DNA of 64,000 nucleotides from Aplysia californica (Eukaryota; Mollusca; Gastropoda; Aplysiida; Aplysiidae): the NCBI RefSeq assembly GCF_000002075.1, contig NW_004797742.1:475462-539461 (forward strand), in the 5' to 3' direction. Below, piece after piece: positions 1 through 11,600 of this stretch. Position numbers and translations under genes: made by a program. The notes beneath the pieces are model-generated. The model did no database searches. It worked only from the letters and a program-made list of their open reading frames with translations, and was not told the origin of the DNA. Position 1 is the first letter of the stretch. Each line of letters opens with the position of its first letter.

Positions 1-462
1 TCTCTTTACAACCATATTACCAGATAATTTGTCTGGCTCAGTTTCTGTCAATTTTGTCTTGCTGTGTGGTAAAGAATGTGTTCCTTGCGTGCGTCTGCCT
101 ACTCAGAAATCTGTTCCGGCATCCCATTCTTTGTGTATTCAGACTTCTTTATCGGTCTGGATATGTTCTAGTATTTCTTTCGTTTCTGGTAACTACCCAT
201 TAGCATGTTCCTAGATTAGCGAATCTCCTTTCCTTTCTTGACATTTTTAGATCAGATCTCTCCATTTTCTTTTCTTTTCAAGATTACTCTCATCTTTATG
301 AAAATCTTGATCATGAAGATACAGTGCTAGTGATGTTCAACTATTGGGGTGGGGAGAGGGTCTTGGAAAAGCGTACACCGCAGTCAAAAGGAGAGCAGAG
401 CAATAATAGAAATAAAAACAACAAAAACAGAAATCGTAACACTATTCTATGATATTGTTCTT
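1..462. other. no gene recognised
   Basis: Only a short open frame (29-214) is present, without splice sites, a recognisable domain or family resemblance. T-rich, unremarkable sequence. Confidence 0.5.
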
Positions 463-660
463 TTAGTTTAGTTTTAGCAGAGGTTTTATGGCGCTCGCAA
501 CTGCATTAGGTCATATGAGCGCCAGAAGATTAGAGGTGTTACAAGAGAATAACAAACATAATAAAGAAGAAGGGGAGATAAGGACGATAGATGTTTGATA
601 GGAAAGAAGAAGCAAACCACACCAGAGCACCCGCCAACCATCCACATATTGTTCTTTAAC
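463..660 (+). repeat. hairpin-headed repeat, head A joined to body B
   Basis: Starts with the head module (GTTTTAGCAGAGGTTTTATG, then GGCGCTC, a 20-nt loop and GAGCGCC) and continues into the body seen at 684-880, 10975-11155 and 47283-47462 (AGATTAGAGGTGTTACAAGA and following). It is a chimera, because other copies of head A carry a different body. Superfamily not recognised; it could be a SINE-like or MITE-like family. Confidence 0.75.
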
Positions 661-683
661 CATGAAAGGGTTTTTTTCAGCTT

Positions 684-880
684 TAGTAAGACTTTTAGTT
701 TTACGGCACTTGAAACACAATAAAGACATAATATAAGTGCCGAAGATTAGACGTGTTACAAGAGAGTAACAAACACAAAAAAGCAGGAGGAGTGATAAGG
801 ACGATAGATGTTTTGATAGGAAAGAAGGAGCCGACCACACCAGAGCACCCGCCAACCACCCACACCATGAAAGGTCCGAT
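684..880 (+). repeat. hairpin-headed repeat, head B with body B
   Basis: The head stem here is GGCACTT/AAGTGCC instead of GGCGCTC/GAGCGCC, so both arms have changed together. The body matches 545-650 closely and matches the reverse-strand copies at 10975-11155 and 47283-47462. About 190 bp. Confidence 0.75.
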
Positions 881-918
881 CTACAATACCATGAAACAGA
901 AACCGATAGATCCTACAT

Positions 919-970
919 TTCGGTGCTCTATGACCTTACGCAGTTGCGAGCGCCGTAAAACCCTATACAA
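919..970 (-). repeat. hairpin head module, reverse orientation
   Basis: Read on the minus strand it gives GTTTTACGGCGCTCGCAACT and then the loop and closing arm. It faces the copy at 463, so 463-970 is bounded by inverted head modules. Confidence 0.7.
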
Positions 971-1118
971 CTACTACTACATTTCGGTGCATTTGCTTGT
1001 TGTTGAGTTAGTCAATTATTGTTTGTTCGTAGCAGTGACTTGTTATTGTGTAAATGTAACACCTTGCTAAAGAACACTTCAGAACAGCCATTCTAAAGGG
1101 TGGTTACGTGGCTTTTGA

Positions 1119-1172
1119 AGGAAGGAAGGAAGGAAGGAAGGAAGGAAGGAAGGAAGGAAGGAAGGAAGGAAG
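1119..1172. repeat. (GGAA)n microsatellite
   Basis: An uninterrupted GGAA tetranucleotide run grading into A/G-rich sequence up to about 1215. Confidence 0.95.
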
Positions 1173-1397
1173 AGGAAGGGAGAATGAAGGAAAGGAAAGG
1201 AGAAAGAGAGAAAGGAGGAAAGAAATGATACCTCTAATCTTCGGCACTTGAATGACCTATTTTGTGTGACATAAAACTGTAATTCTTTCAAAAAGACAAG
1301 TGTCCGCTCACTCAGAAGCGAGCAGAGCAGTTTGTGAGTTTCAAACTCCGGCCGAACGTCATATTTCTTTTAAGTTACTCATTCATTATATTGATAC

Positions 1398-1600
1398 ATG
1401 TACGACTGCGTTCGTCTCCGAAGCGGAAAGTCCGGGTTCGAGCCTTGGTCCAGACACGGATTATTTTCGCTCCCTCCTGCCCACCCAGCATTAGTACATG
1501 TACATTGTAAGGAGTACATGTACCAGACTTCGAGTTGGGAAAGGAACCGGCCACCCTACCACAATATGCCGAAGGCCCAGGAAGTTGTCTTACTAACAAG
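1398..1600 (+). repeat. tRNA-derived SINE fragment
   Basis: A pol III B-box-like GGGTTCGAGCC lies at 1434-1444, preceded by a tRNA-like arm and followed by a C-rich segment (TCGCTCCCTCCTGCCCACCC) of the sort seen in invertebrate tRNA-SINE bodies. No clear tail or target-site duplication was found. Confidence 0.5.
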
Positions 1601-1639
1601 GAAATCCCCAATGTCCGGATCGGACGCGGGAACAACTTT

Positions 1640-2920
1640 ACTTTTTACACGTACGACATGAGAGTATTGAGAGGAAGAAAAAAAAGGTATTCGCCACAGA
1701 AATTTTAGAAGACAAAACATGACACGTGCGTGGAGATACTGAAATCTATGCAGTCTTGACGTCTGGAATGTAGCCTGCCTTGAGACTATTTAACCAATGG
1801 CCGTGAAAAGCTTTTGTTACCGCTATGTGTGCGACATGATATTGATATATAAATATACGTGTACTCGTAAAAAGCTGAGCTCGAACATAAATACACGTCT
1901 TTTCATTAGTTATCATATTTGATACCTTCATACGACTTGCGGTAGACGGTAAGTGTATGCCGTTTGTATAAACTGTATGTAAGCCTATAAATGTATAATA
2001 AAATATGTACATATAGTATGCCTGTCAGGACCAACCCGAGATGACAGGAATATAAGAATATAACATCCAAGCAGAAAGACTGAGATACTCGATAGAAACT
2101 CTCCCTATGTGGAAATTGAATTGAGACCCATGGTGTGCCACGACAAAATGCTTAATTACAAGAGAAGAGATGGCACTTATACAATGTAGCTCGAGCTGAG
2201 CAGGAAAACACAACAAAAGAGAAACCATTAAACAATACAGAATCTCTTTATTTCTTCTCATCGTGCATAAAATACATGTACAGACATACAGAGTAAAATG
2301 CAAGAATCTCAGCAGACACATAACTTAAAGACAATAATTCAGTTCCAGCAGAAGACAAAATTATAAGCTAAATAAAACTAAAACATCGTCATCAAAACTA
2401 AACCCAAAAGTCAGCACCAGGCAAATCCTAACCCAAATCAATGTACACATGTTCACTCAGTCAGTCTATGCCATGCAAATAAGAAGCACAAATAAATATT
2501 ATTAGACATTTCAACCTAAAAATTACTCCTTTTGTCACAGCTACATAAGGGTTCTGGGGCATCAGATCTGGCATTGATGAAGCGACTTCTGTCTAAACAC
2601 TGTTGTTATTGCTGAATGGTATATCGCTGAATGGCACTTAGGTCATTTTAATGTCATCAGACACCTATGTGTATAGTTGCCTTTCAGTTTCAGTGTCCGT
2701 CAGCAAAACAAATGAAATATTGTCATCCATTTACAATTTTGATGAAAATATTTTTAACCTTAAGATATAAACAAAATACTTTTACTGACCAAAGAACGCA
2801 TTCCAGAAAACATCCAAGGAATGTACTTAATCCTTTACTAGCTAAAAAGTCAACCTCTAACTGTGATCTTCATCTGAACCCACAGATTCATTCAGAGAGA
2901 AAAATGTAACAATTACAATT
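1640..2920. other. no gene recognised
   Basis: AT-rich sequence with only short unsupported open frames on both strands (for example 1746-2012 and 2025-2321 on the minus strand). No repeat structure was noticed. Confidence 0.45.
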
Positions 2921-2984
2921 TAGTTTGTTTAGTTTTAGCAGATGTTTTACAGCGCTCGCAACTGCATAAGGTCATATCAGCACC
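2921..2984 (+). repeat. head of a hairpin-headed repeat (family A), split by an insertion
   Basis: Head A sequence (AGTTTTAGCAGATGTTTTAC and following) stops at TCAGCACC. The body that normally follows resumes at 3985, after a 992-bp inserted element. Confidence 0.7.
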
Positions 2985-3300
2985 ATAGCTGCCACTCCGA
3001 AATTTTTAAAAAGGAGGAAATTCATGCAAAGGCGTACGCGCGCTCTCCGAAACCAGTGAGATCCAGAGGCAATATATACTGGAAAATCTAGCCTACGGTT
3101 TTGGAAGGGAAAACTGTCATATTGTTAACCATAGGCAACTGAATTAAAATGTATTTGAAAAAAAAAAACCCAAAAAAAAACAACATAAAGGCAGTAAGTT
3201 GACTAACAAGCATTTGAGTCAATTTGACACAGTTTGGACTTGGTGACTAAAAATCCAGTGATTTTTGCCAGCTGGTGTCTCATAAAAAGATTTCTTTGCA

Positions 3301-3561
3301 GGCACTCCTGTACAATTGCGGTCCCGTTTGCTTAGTGCCCCTGTAGTGTGTTTCTTATTTAGATTTAGAGATAAACTGAATCAAAATTACAGCCTAGGCT
3401 ATCTAATCTAGATCTAGATATATCAAAATATGTGTAGATCTAGATTATATTTAGAGATAGATTTTCTAGATCTAGATCTAGATCTAGAACTAGATTCACT
3501 TCCGCAGCAGCCACAATAGCCGTCATGTAAACAAACGGGACCGCAAATGTACAGGAGTGCC
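3301..3561. mobile_element. 261-bp element with 30-bp terminal inverted repeats
   Basis: Left end GGCACTCCTGTACAATTGCG continues to CCCGTTTG; the reverse complement of the right end matches with one mismatch (AAT versus ATT) over 30 bp. It is nested in the 2985-3976 element. The interior is mostly AGATCT/TCTAGA repeats. A related end sequence occurs at about 29720-29750. Confidence 0.7.
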
Positions 3562-3625
3562 GCGGGCCGCGATTTCTTTCGCAAAAAACGACTAGATCTA
3601 ATCTAGATCTAGATCTAGATTAGTT
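3400..3625. repeat. TCTAGATC-type microsatellite blocks
   Basis: Short runs of the self-complementary hexamer TCTAGA/AGATCT at about 3405-3495 and 3590-3625. Confidence 0.85.
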
Positions 3626-3984
3626 CAATTTTCTAATGAACTTTTCAAGTCGCACACCGGCTGCTTCTTTCTCATTCCAGCTCCTTTATTTTTGCAACTC
3701 GGCGCGCTAACGTCCCGATGCCCGATCGACACTGTGTTGCTCCACAACAATAAACAATGTGAAATTAGCGCTGGGCCTAGAAGAATGGAAGTAGAAAGCT
3801 ACGGCGGACATGCGCAAACCGCGTTTTCGTCTCTCTCCCGGTTCGGTGTTTTCCGCGTGGAAAAAAAAAAGTATGAAATTTGCGACCAAGAGCGGTCCAG
3901 CGGAGGAAGGAGGAAAGTTGCAGGGAAAGCTAGATGTAGCGGAGTTTCCGCTATTTAGCGGGAAAGTGGCAGCTATGCAGCACC

Positions 3985-4335
3985 AAGGGGTGGATGTCAA
4001 CAGAGAGGTCCTTACTGGGAATCACTTACTCTGCTCACCTCTCTAGGTTCAACAGCACAAAGTCTGCTTCGACTATCAAGGCACCCTGGAAATAGCGGGC
4101 CACAAGAGTGTGACAAACATACAAAAGAGGTAGAGAAAATGACAATATTAAGGATTAGGAAAGAGAAAGCAGCAGTTCCCTGTTCCAGTTCAGGCACAAT
4201 TATGAGCATGACATTGATGAATCTGCCCATTTACAATTTTACTGTGCAAAAGAACATGTTAATGTCCCCCCTTTGGGAAAGGCCTAAAAACACTTCAGGC
4301 AGTAGCACTGCACCGATGGTGAAAATAACAATTTA
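3985..4335 (+). repeat. body of family A hairpin-headed repeat
   Basis: About 350 bp closely similar to 11655-11990 and, reversed, to 39098-39390. It continues the head at 2921-2984, so the original copy was about 415 bp before the insertion. Confidence 0.8.
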
Positions 4336-7300
4336 ACTGCATAAATAAAACACATGACACAACAGGCAAGTCATAACTCTCAAAACATACCACTATTATT
4401 ATTGAAAATGAAATGGATCAAACAGCACACTGCCCGCAGCAAATACAAAGAAACACCAAAAGAAAGCCAGAATTACAGTCTATATTTATATGCTCCTTTC
4501 ATACACAATGAAAAATGTCAGAGAAAAACACGTTTTTTTCCAGGTCTAATTACTCATATCTAAGAGGAGAGTAAACTACCAAAGCATGAGATCAATAAAT
4601 TATTGAAAAAATATTTCCCAACAATTTGTTCACCTAAAAATTAAAGAGATACACATTACATCCAGGAACAACCAGGCAGCAGCCTCAATCTGCCCCATTC
4701 AGGTAATTTCCAACAAACTATTCAGCATGTGTTACTGGCACACATATCTGTCTTTGAACTTTTTTTAAAGGCTAGCTATTCAAAATTCAAAAAGATAGTG
4801 CGCAAGCTAAGCTTTTGTTAGACAGGCTCATCATTTTACAAGATTAGAAAAGATACTTGGGGGCGTTTACAATAGCAATATCATCAAGTGAAACAAGTCA
4901 AAGCACAAACGCATGAGCAGACTAGTGTGACCAGAAGTCCAGACATGGCCCTGAATAAAATTGCAAAATTACCCTGGAAAGCTAGCTATCTGAGAAGCAA
5001 CAGAATTTAACATAGACAAAATTTTCAGATCAAGAAATGTATACATACAGTTGAGTGAGCCAAGACAATGCGCATGAAACTCAAAATCAGATTCCTTAAA
5101 CTCAGTTCTCCATCCGTATATATATAGATATATATAGGTTCTTTTCTTTGTACTCATTTCACCCAAACATACAAAAAGAAATATAAAAGACCTGAACAGA
5201 TGTCCCTACAGAGGTAGCAATCAAATAACGGAAGTAGCTATGCGTACGGCCCTCCACTTCAAATAAAGGCAACATTGTACCAGTGGTAGGCTATGCTTTT
5301 ATTTATCTAACCCACCTCTACGTTCTAAGGCAGCAACATTAGCAACTCTCTGGCCCAGGCCAAGTAATTCAACAAGAGGACTTGGGTAGGTGGGAGCAAT
5401 GTTACTGCAGAAGAGACTGACAAGCACAGAGGGTGCAGTGGGAAGCAGGAGTGCACCATGCAGATAGAGAATATTTACACTCTGTGCAAAGTGACAGAAG
5501 TAAAAAAAAAAAAAAAACCCAAAAAAACCCACATGGCAGTCCAAGAAAAGGCACTGACCAGCAGATGGTCTGATTTAAGTATTGCTGCATTCACAATTAG
5601 TAACCAAGCTCTCAAAGTACCGGTACATGGATCCATTTTTCGGCTTCCACCTCAAGAACAGCCCAGATGTTGTGTGTGACGAGAGACTAAATCAAAGGGT
5701 TCCAACCAGTTGTTAGAACAACGACTTACATGACCATTGATTTTAACCTATAAACAAATAACTTAAGATCAATCAATGAAGAGAAACAGAAATAAAAGTT
5801 CTGGTAGCAAATAACATTCTGCAATTGCTGCGTACATTCTTCAAATTGTGGCAAACAAGAACCAGATGTCTCCACCTCACAGTTCCTCCTTTATCTGTAT
5901 TAACTGGGATGAGCTTTAAACAATACGGACAGAATGACAAAAAAAATCTGAGCCAGAATCCAGGTTCTTTCTATTTTTTTTAAATGACTGCCTTTTTCAC
6001 AAACCAAATCCTCATTCCAAACTAAAATAGTTAAATTTAGCACAGACCAAAAAAAACAACAACAAAAAAAACCCATTGATCAGCACACATTGGAATAAAA
6101 AGAAGTGATCAATAAAAAAAGCGCACACCAGGTTGTGTGAAGCTGAGCTCCTGAGCAGCAACAGCACACCTTGTATATTACACAACACAGCTGTTGAAAC
6201 AGCAGGATGATAGTCAGGACAAGCTGGGAAACACAAGGAAATAAATAGATGTCTTAAGAAGAATCCATGCACCGTTTCCACACTAGTAGTGGACAAGTGG
6301 ACTGAAGTGAAATATCTTCGAAACTAAGGGAAGACTTTATGTTATAATAATACTGTGCACTGTTTTACACCTAGCAAACCCCCCCCCCCCAAAAAAAAAA
6401 AACCACACACACACACAAACCCAAAGAACACATCTCATCATACAACACAGACATATCCTGCAAGCTCATTCACTATTTTCATAAAAGCTTAACACATGAG
6501 TCAGTTCAGCATGCACCGGACGAGGGCAAATGATGCTGGACTAGGATAGAAAAAATTCATGCCCACCCATATACTCTAAGATACAACTTCATATAAATTC
6601 TGCAAAATTAACGTAATGGAAAAAGAAACTCGGTAGTAAACCACACTAACGTACTAGCATAACCACCCATGTATACCAGTGCCAACAATGCTCAACATAC
6701 CTGAAAGACTAGTCAGCAATACATTATGCCAAGTGCACAGAGAGAGACATGCACACAAAATGCTCACGTAACGTGAACTACTGTGGTGCAGTAAAGGGAA
6801 CTCTACTCCAATTTACAGCTACTTCCCACAAGTGACGCCCTACTATCCGCCACATAAACTCTCCTCATTCCCTTTGCAACCACCTGTCCATTACTGACTC
6901 TCATCAGTGTCAACATATTGAAGTTTTTATCAAGAAGAACGACCCACTCTTACTGAACACAAACTGAAGAAATGCAGAGGGTGGACAAAGGCTTAGCATC
7001 TCAAGACTGCTATGGAACCTTACTTTGTGGCATGTATGCCCAACCCAAGCTTACCCCTTGGCCCCATTAATATCCCATCCTTGTTTGAACCTATGTGACT
7101 GGGAAAACTATGTGGGGGTAAATGGACCGTGTATGTCTGAGTACTTGTGTTAGACTGGAGTAGTTATTAGGGCAGAGGAAGAAGCTTGGAAGTCAAATGC
7201 AAAGCTGAAAACTCACCCAGGTTTTTGTGACTGATTTTTTTTTCTCCAGTCAACATGTTTCGTGAACAAGTTCTCTTGCAATTGGTTGTGCAATAATAGT

Positions 7301-8559
7301 TCAGACTGTATCGGCATATTCTTTGAAATCTTCTTAGGAATTGATTTTATCAATTTTGCTGAACTTTAAATTGTCACAATAAAAGGTCCAGGGACATTAT
7401 ATGAAAATCTACATGAACTGTGAGACGAGTAGCCATCCGTAAGCAGGGGGAAAAGATATTTTATTTAATCTTAATTTTCCTCTCCCTTTCCATACTTTAG
7501 TACCAATACTTCAAATATTTTTGCAGCTTAAAAGGAAGTATCCGCATTGATAAAATTGGACAGGGGTAACATAGAGGTTTTACAGTACAGTCAACACAAG
7601 GTAGTCATAAAGAATTCAACTATTCTAGGCAATACAGTAAAGGAGGAAAAGGGAGCAAACCATTCTAGACTACCAATTTTCAGCCTTCTGAACAAAGGAA
7701 TGTTAAACCCGATGATATTAAGAAATACAAAATGGCACAAACATATTTTTTTATTCACCTTTGGCTCTGGAATTTTGCAAAATCTCTTCTTACTCACAAA
7801 CACCATGAACGTCACACCATTGATAAACATTCAGTTTCTCTCCCTATGTCATAAATACCTATCTATATAACCGAGACACGTCGGAACAAAGATGATGTGT
7901 ACAACAAACAATACTCGAGAAAAAAAGACAGGAACCAAATTTACACAATCACTTTCGCATAATTACTTTTGCAAACAATTCTAAAAATAATGACCAACCA
8001 ACCACCGAGTAAGTTTTATAAGCGTTCAGGACTCTCCCTAAAAATGTGTAAGGGGTAAAAAATTTTAATTACTTATCTCCACAATTAAAAAGAAAAAACA
8101 GAAAGATGGTACAAATGCGTATTACACAAGTTTCAAGCTAAAACGAGACAGAAAACTATGAAAGGTATGTCAGTCATAAACAATACCTAACAAAAACCCT
8201 GAGCTGCACTGGCAACAACGCAGACATGAAAAATTTAATTTACAAAAAGAAAAGATATAAATCTGTGTTTAAAAAAATTAGTTTCTGGCAAGTTATTACC
8301 CAAATTCAATGGTGACCCGCTGATATAGAAATGTTCCATACAAGAGTTCTGAACTATCAGACACCACACAACATACACATGCACTCATACCAAACACTGA
8401 GAATTATAAGATGAACTGCTACAAATTTTTGGAGCCAGCCACAACCACATGTTGTGCTATTGCTGATACACATAAGACTGAGGGGCATCATCGCAAAAGG
8501 AAAAAGTAATTTATCTCATAATTCTCAGTCTTTGCTCCTTTTACAATAAAATGTCATGG
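4336..8559 (-). other. no coding seen; probable 3' flank and UTR of RCC1
   Basis: T-rich on the minus strand, with no supported coding. Possible RCC1 polyadenylation signals on the minus strand are an ATTAAA near 8235 and an AATAAA at 7750-7755; neither can be confirmed from sequence alone. A poly-C/poly-A/(CA) tract sits at 6379-6418. Confidence 0.35.
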
Positions 8560-8638
8560 TCAGTGAGCAGTGCCGTTCTGTATATTCTTTGCTAGGAGTA
8601 CGGTGTGCTGTCCTCCAGAGGAAACTGAGACACCTTGT
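8560..8638 (-). CDS. RCC1: RCC1 coding exon 10 (last)
   Basis: Residues 400-425: [20 protein letters not shown] then QNGTAH and [13 protein letters not shown] closes the last propeller blade as in other RCC1 proteins. Acceptor TTTGTTTCACAG. Confidence 0.93.
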
Positions 8639-11600
8639 CTGTGAAACAAATTTAAAAGACATAGTTACACATGCAACTGAACCCTAATTTACAGTAACTT
8701 CAGAAATTTCCCACTGGGAGAACAAAGTAAGTACTATCTTATCTTATCACTCATTATCATTCACTTCACAAACAGCTTTAGCTTCTTAAAAAAAAGAAAA
8801 GAAAAGAAATCAACAGCATAAATTGATAATTTTCCAGATGTGCCAACTTAGAACCAACGTTGCTTACTACCGCAGACTTTTGTTCCAGTTGGGCAGAGTC
8901 AAAACATGGTTCCAACACCATAGAAAGCATCGTGTGACTGCTTTACCCAACTCCATCAGGTTTCCAACAAGACTGAGTTTCAACTTCAACCATTGCTGTA
9001 CAGTTGTGATATTCTCCTTTGCATTGAAGCCTGCTTTATCTTTTTTAATTTCACTATCATAAAGGAAGAATATTTCTGCTTTAAAACACTTGAAGGATAA
9101 GTACTAAACTGATTTCATTTTCAATTAGGACTCAAATCAAGCATTTTAAAAAATAAAACTACACCTGTTCAGATTGTTTATTAAAGTTCTTCATGTGTTA
9201 ACATTTTTACCATTTCTGAAAGGTAATATTTAAAAAACTATAACAGGTTTATTTGTCATTTTTGTTCCATTGAAATGAGCTATTTTTGGTTGTTTCTGTA
9301 TTAGAAATATGGCGTATATGGTGTAAGTGGTTAAATTATTTTGAACTTATAAAAAACCTCATAAAAAGCCCTGACTCCAGGGAAGGTGTTCTGAAAATTC
9401 CCCAGACTCAATTGAGTTAAATCTAAAGCAAAGCAGACTTTCACATACCTTGACTCCATTTGCTTGCCTGCTACCTTTGTCGGTTCAAATCTATCTTCAT
9501 CATCACCAGCTCCCAGCTGGTTGTTGGAGCCCATACCCCAGGAATACACAGACCCTGCGGACACAAAAAAAATTTTTTTTTAATTAACACAAACAGCGGA
9601 CACAATTCCTAGAATGCACTATTACAAAGGAATAATACTTTTCACTTCTGAGTAACTGCTATGCACTGTTTCACAGATAAATCAGGAGTAAATAATATGA
9701 GACGAAGATAGACGAACTATAATTATACATCAGAAGAACCACATAAGCGGCCATACGGTCATATCATACCATACATACAACCTATAAACTTGGAATGACA
9801 GCAAAAGGGTTATAATGAGTACAGTATTAGGATAAGCAATATCTTAGTCCCTTTTGACAGTGGGGAAATAAATGTCTCTCTTAGAAACAAGAAGCAAATC
9901 CATGGATGTGATAACTGTCAATTAGAGAGGGACAAAATAAAAAAGACAGAACTCACAGGGCAAAATGAAGAGGAAAATAAGTACATACCAGTGGTGCCCT
10001 TCAGCTACTCACATGTGGAAATGGACAGGCTATGAAGCACATTATTTGGTTCTTATTAATCAAATTTTAAAAAATCTGCTACAGCATCTGTGATGCTTCT
10101 CCTTTTAGCACTCTATTTGAACAATGATACTATTTACTGAAAAAAAAAAAAAAAAATTTTCCAGTCAAAACTTTCTATACATAAAAAAGCAGCACAAGAG
10201 AAGTCTCCAAATATTAAAATATTGCTTTGAAAGCAGCTTTCTCACCATCAGAAGTAACAGCAAAAGTGACACAGCCTCCTGCAGCAACATTGGTACAGGT
10301 AAAGTCTTGTAATGCAGGAACAAGTGTTGGCAGATCCTTTTCTCCACACTTTTCACCTAGACCAAGTCGTCCATAATCCTCTCGCCCCAACGTGTGCACT
10401 TTTCCTGGGAAAGGAGAAGGGGAAAGAGCATTCATTGCACAGTAATTCAAAAATTCCAGCCAAAAGAAATCAACTTCTTCAGGGAAACCCCTCCCCCCCC
10501 CAAACTAAGTCAGTAGAAACAGAAATTTACTGACCATCATAGTTGTGGTAAATGGTGAAATTTAACACTGTGGGACACACCTCCAGTTATTATGAACGTG
10601 AAGACTTTGGCTGCCAGTCAGGGCATCTCACAGAGAGGAAAACAAAACGACAAAAAGAGAAAAGAAAAAAAAAAACAAAGTCTACTCTCATGTGGCGAGT
10701 AAGAATGTCAACTGACAGCAAACCCATTCCATATCGGGGGGAATGGATATATTGCCTAGACAGCAATCCGCAAGAGATATAAAAAAGCAAAATTTGAAAC
10801 AACCATTCCAAGGTGTACAAAGGAAAGAGACAAAACTAAACTGGGGGACTGCTGATCAACTCCCTTTTAACCATCAGACCGTTTTCCCAGCACTCATGCA
10901 TGAACTAACACCTAAGCCAGATTTCCAGTTTTGTCATTGGGAGCTCTTGCTCTCAACACTTCACCAAGGAAGCCAAGTATAGGGTGGTTGGCAAGTGCTC
11001 TGGTGTGGTTTGCTCCATCTCTCCCATCAAACATCTATCATCCTAACCTCTCCTCTTTTTTTATGTTTGTTACTCTCTTTTAGTAACACCTCTAATCTTC
11101 AGCATTTACATGACCTTATTGTGTTGCAAGTGCTGTAAACTTTTATTACTACTAAATTAAACCTTACCTTTTCCATCTAAAGCTACGGTGTGGTGCTGCC
11201 CTCCACTGATCATTGACCACGGTCCATTTTCAGAGAAAGACTTCACTCTCTCGGGAACAAATCGATTTTCCATGTCACCAAATCCTGTGCAAAAGTGAAA
11301 GCTAATGATAATCAATGACCAAAGGGACAAGATACAATGCAAAAACACCAGCGCGCTGGTGAAAATACATAAACATTAATTAAAAGATTATGGTCACAAC
11401 AAAAATGGTATTCAAAGAAAAAAAAGTTTAACTAAACCGATATGGTTTATTATCTTTCTCCAAAATAAGACAATATTTTTTTAAAGTGAGTTACTCCAAG
11501 CCAGTCTTCTAAATATAAAAGGAACTTCAACAGTGTACAAACATCTAACTTAAAAAAGGAAAAATCAAACTCGAAAAAAACCCAACTTATTTGTTTGTTT

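Larger units (their letters stand above)
2985..3976. mobile_element. 992-bp inverted-repeat DNA element (hAT-like target duplication)
   Basis: Starts ATAGCTGCCAC and ends GTGGCAGCTAT, a perfect 11-bp terminal inverted repeat. It is flanked by TCAGCACC (2977-2984) and GCAGCACC (3977-3984), an 8-bp target duplication with one mismatch, and it interrupts a family A repeat. No transposase coding was seen, so it is non-autonomous. An 8-bp duplication fits hAT among other superfamilies. A shorter element with the same ends lies at 13190-13618. Confidence 0.7.
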
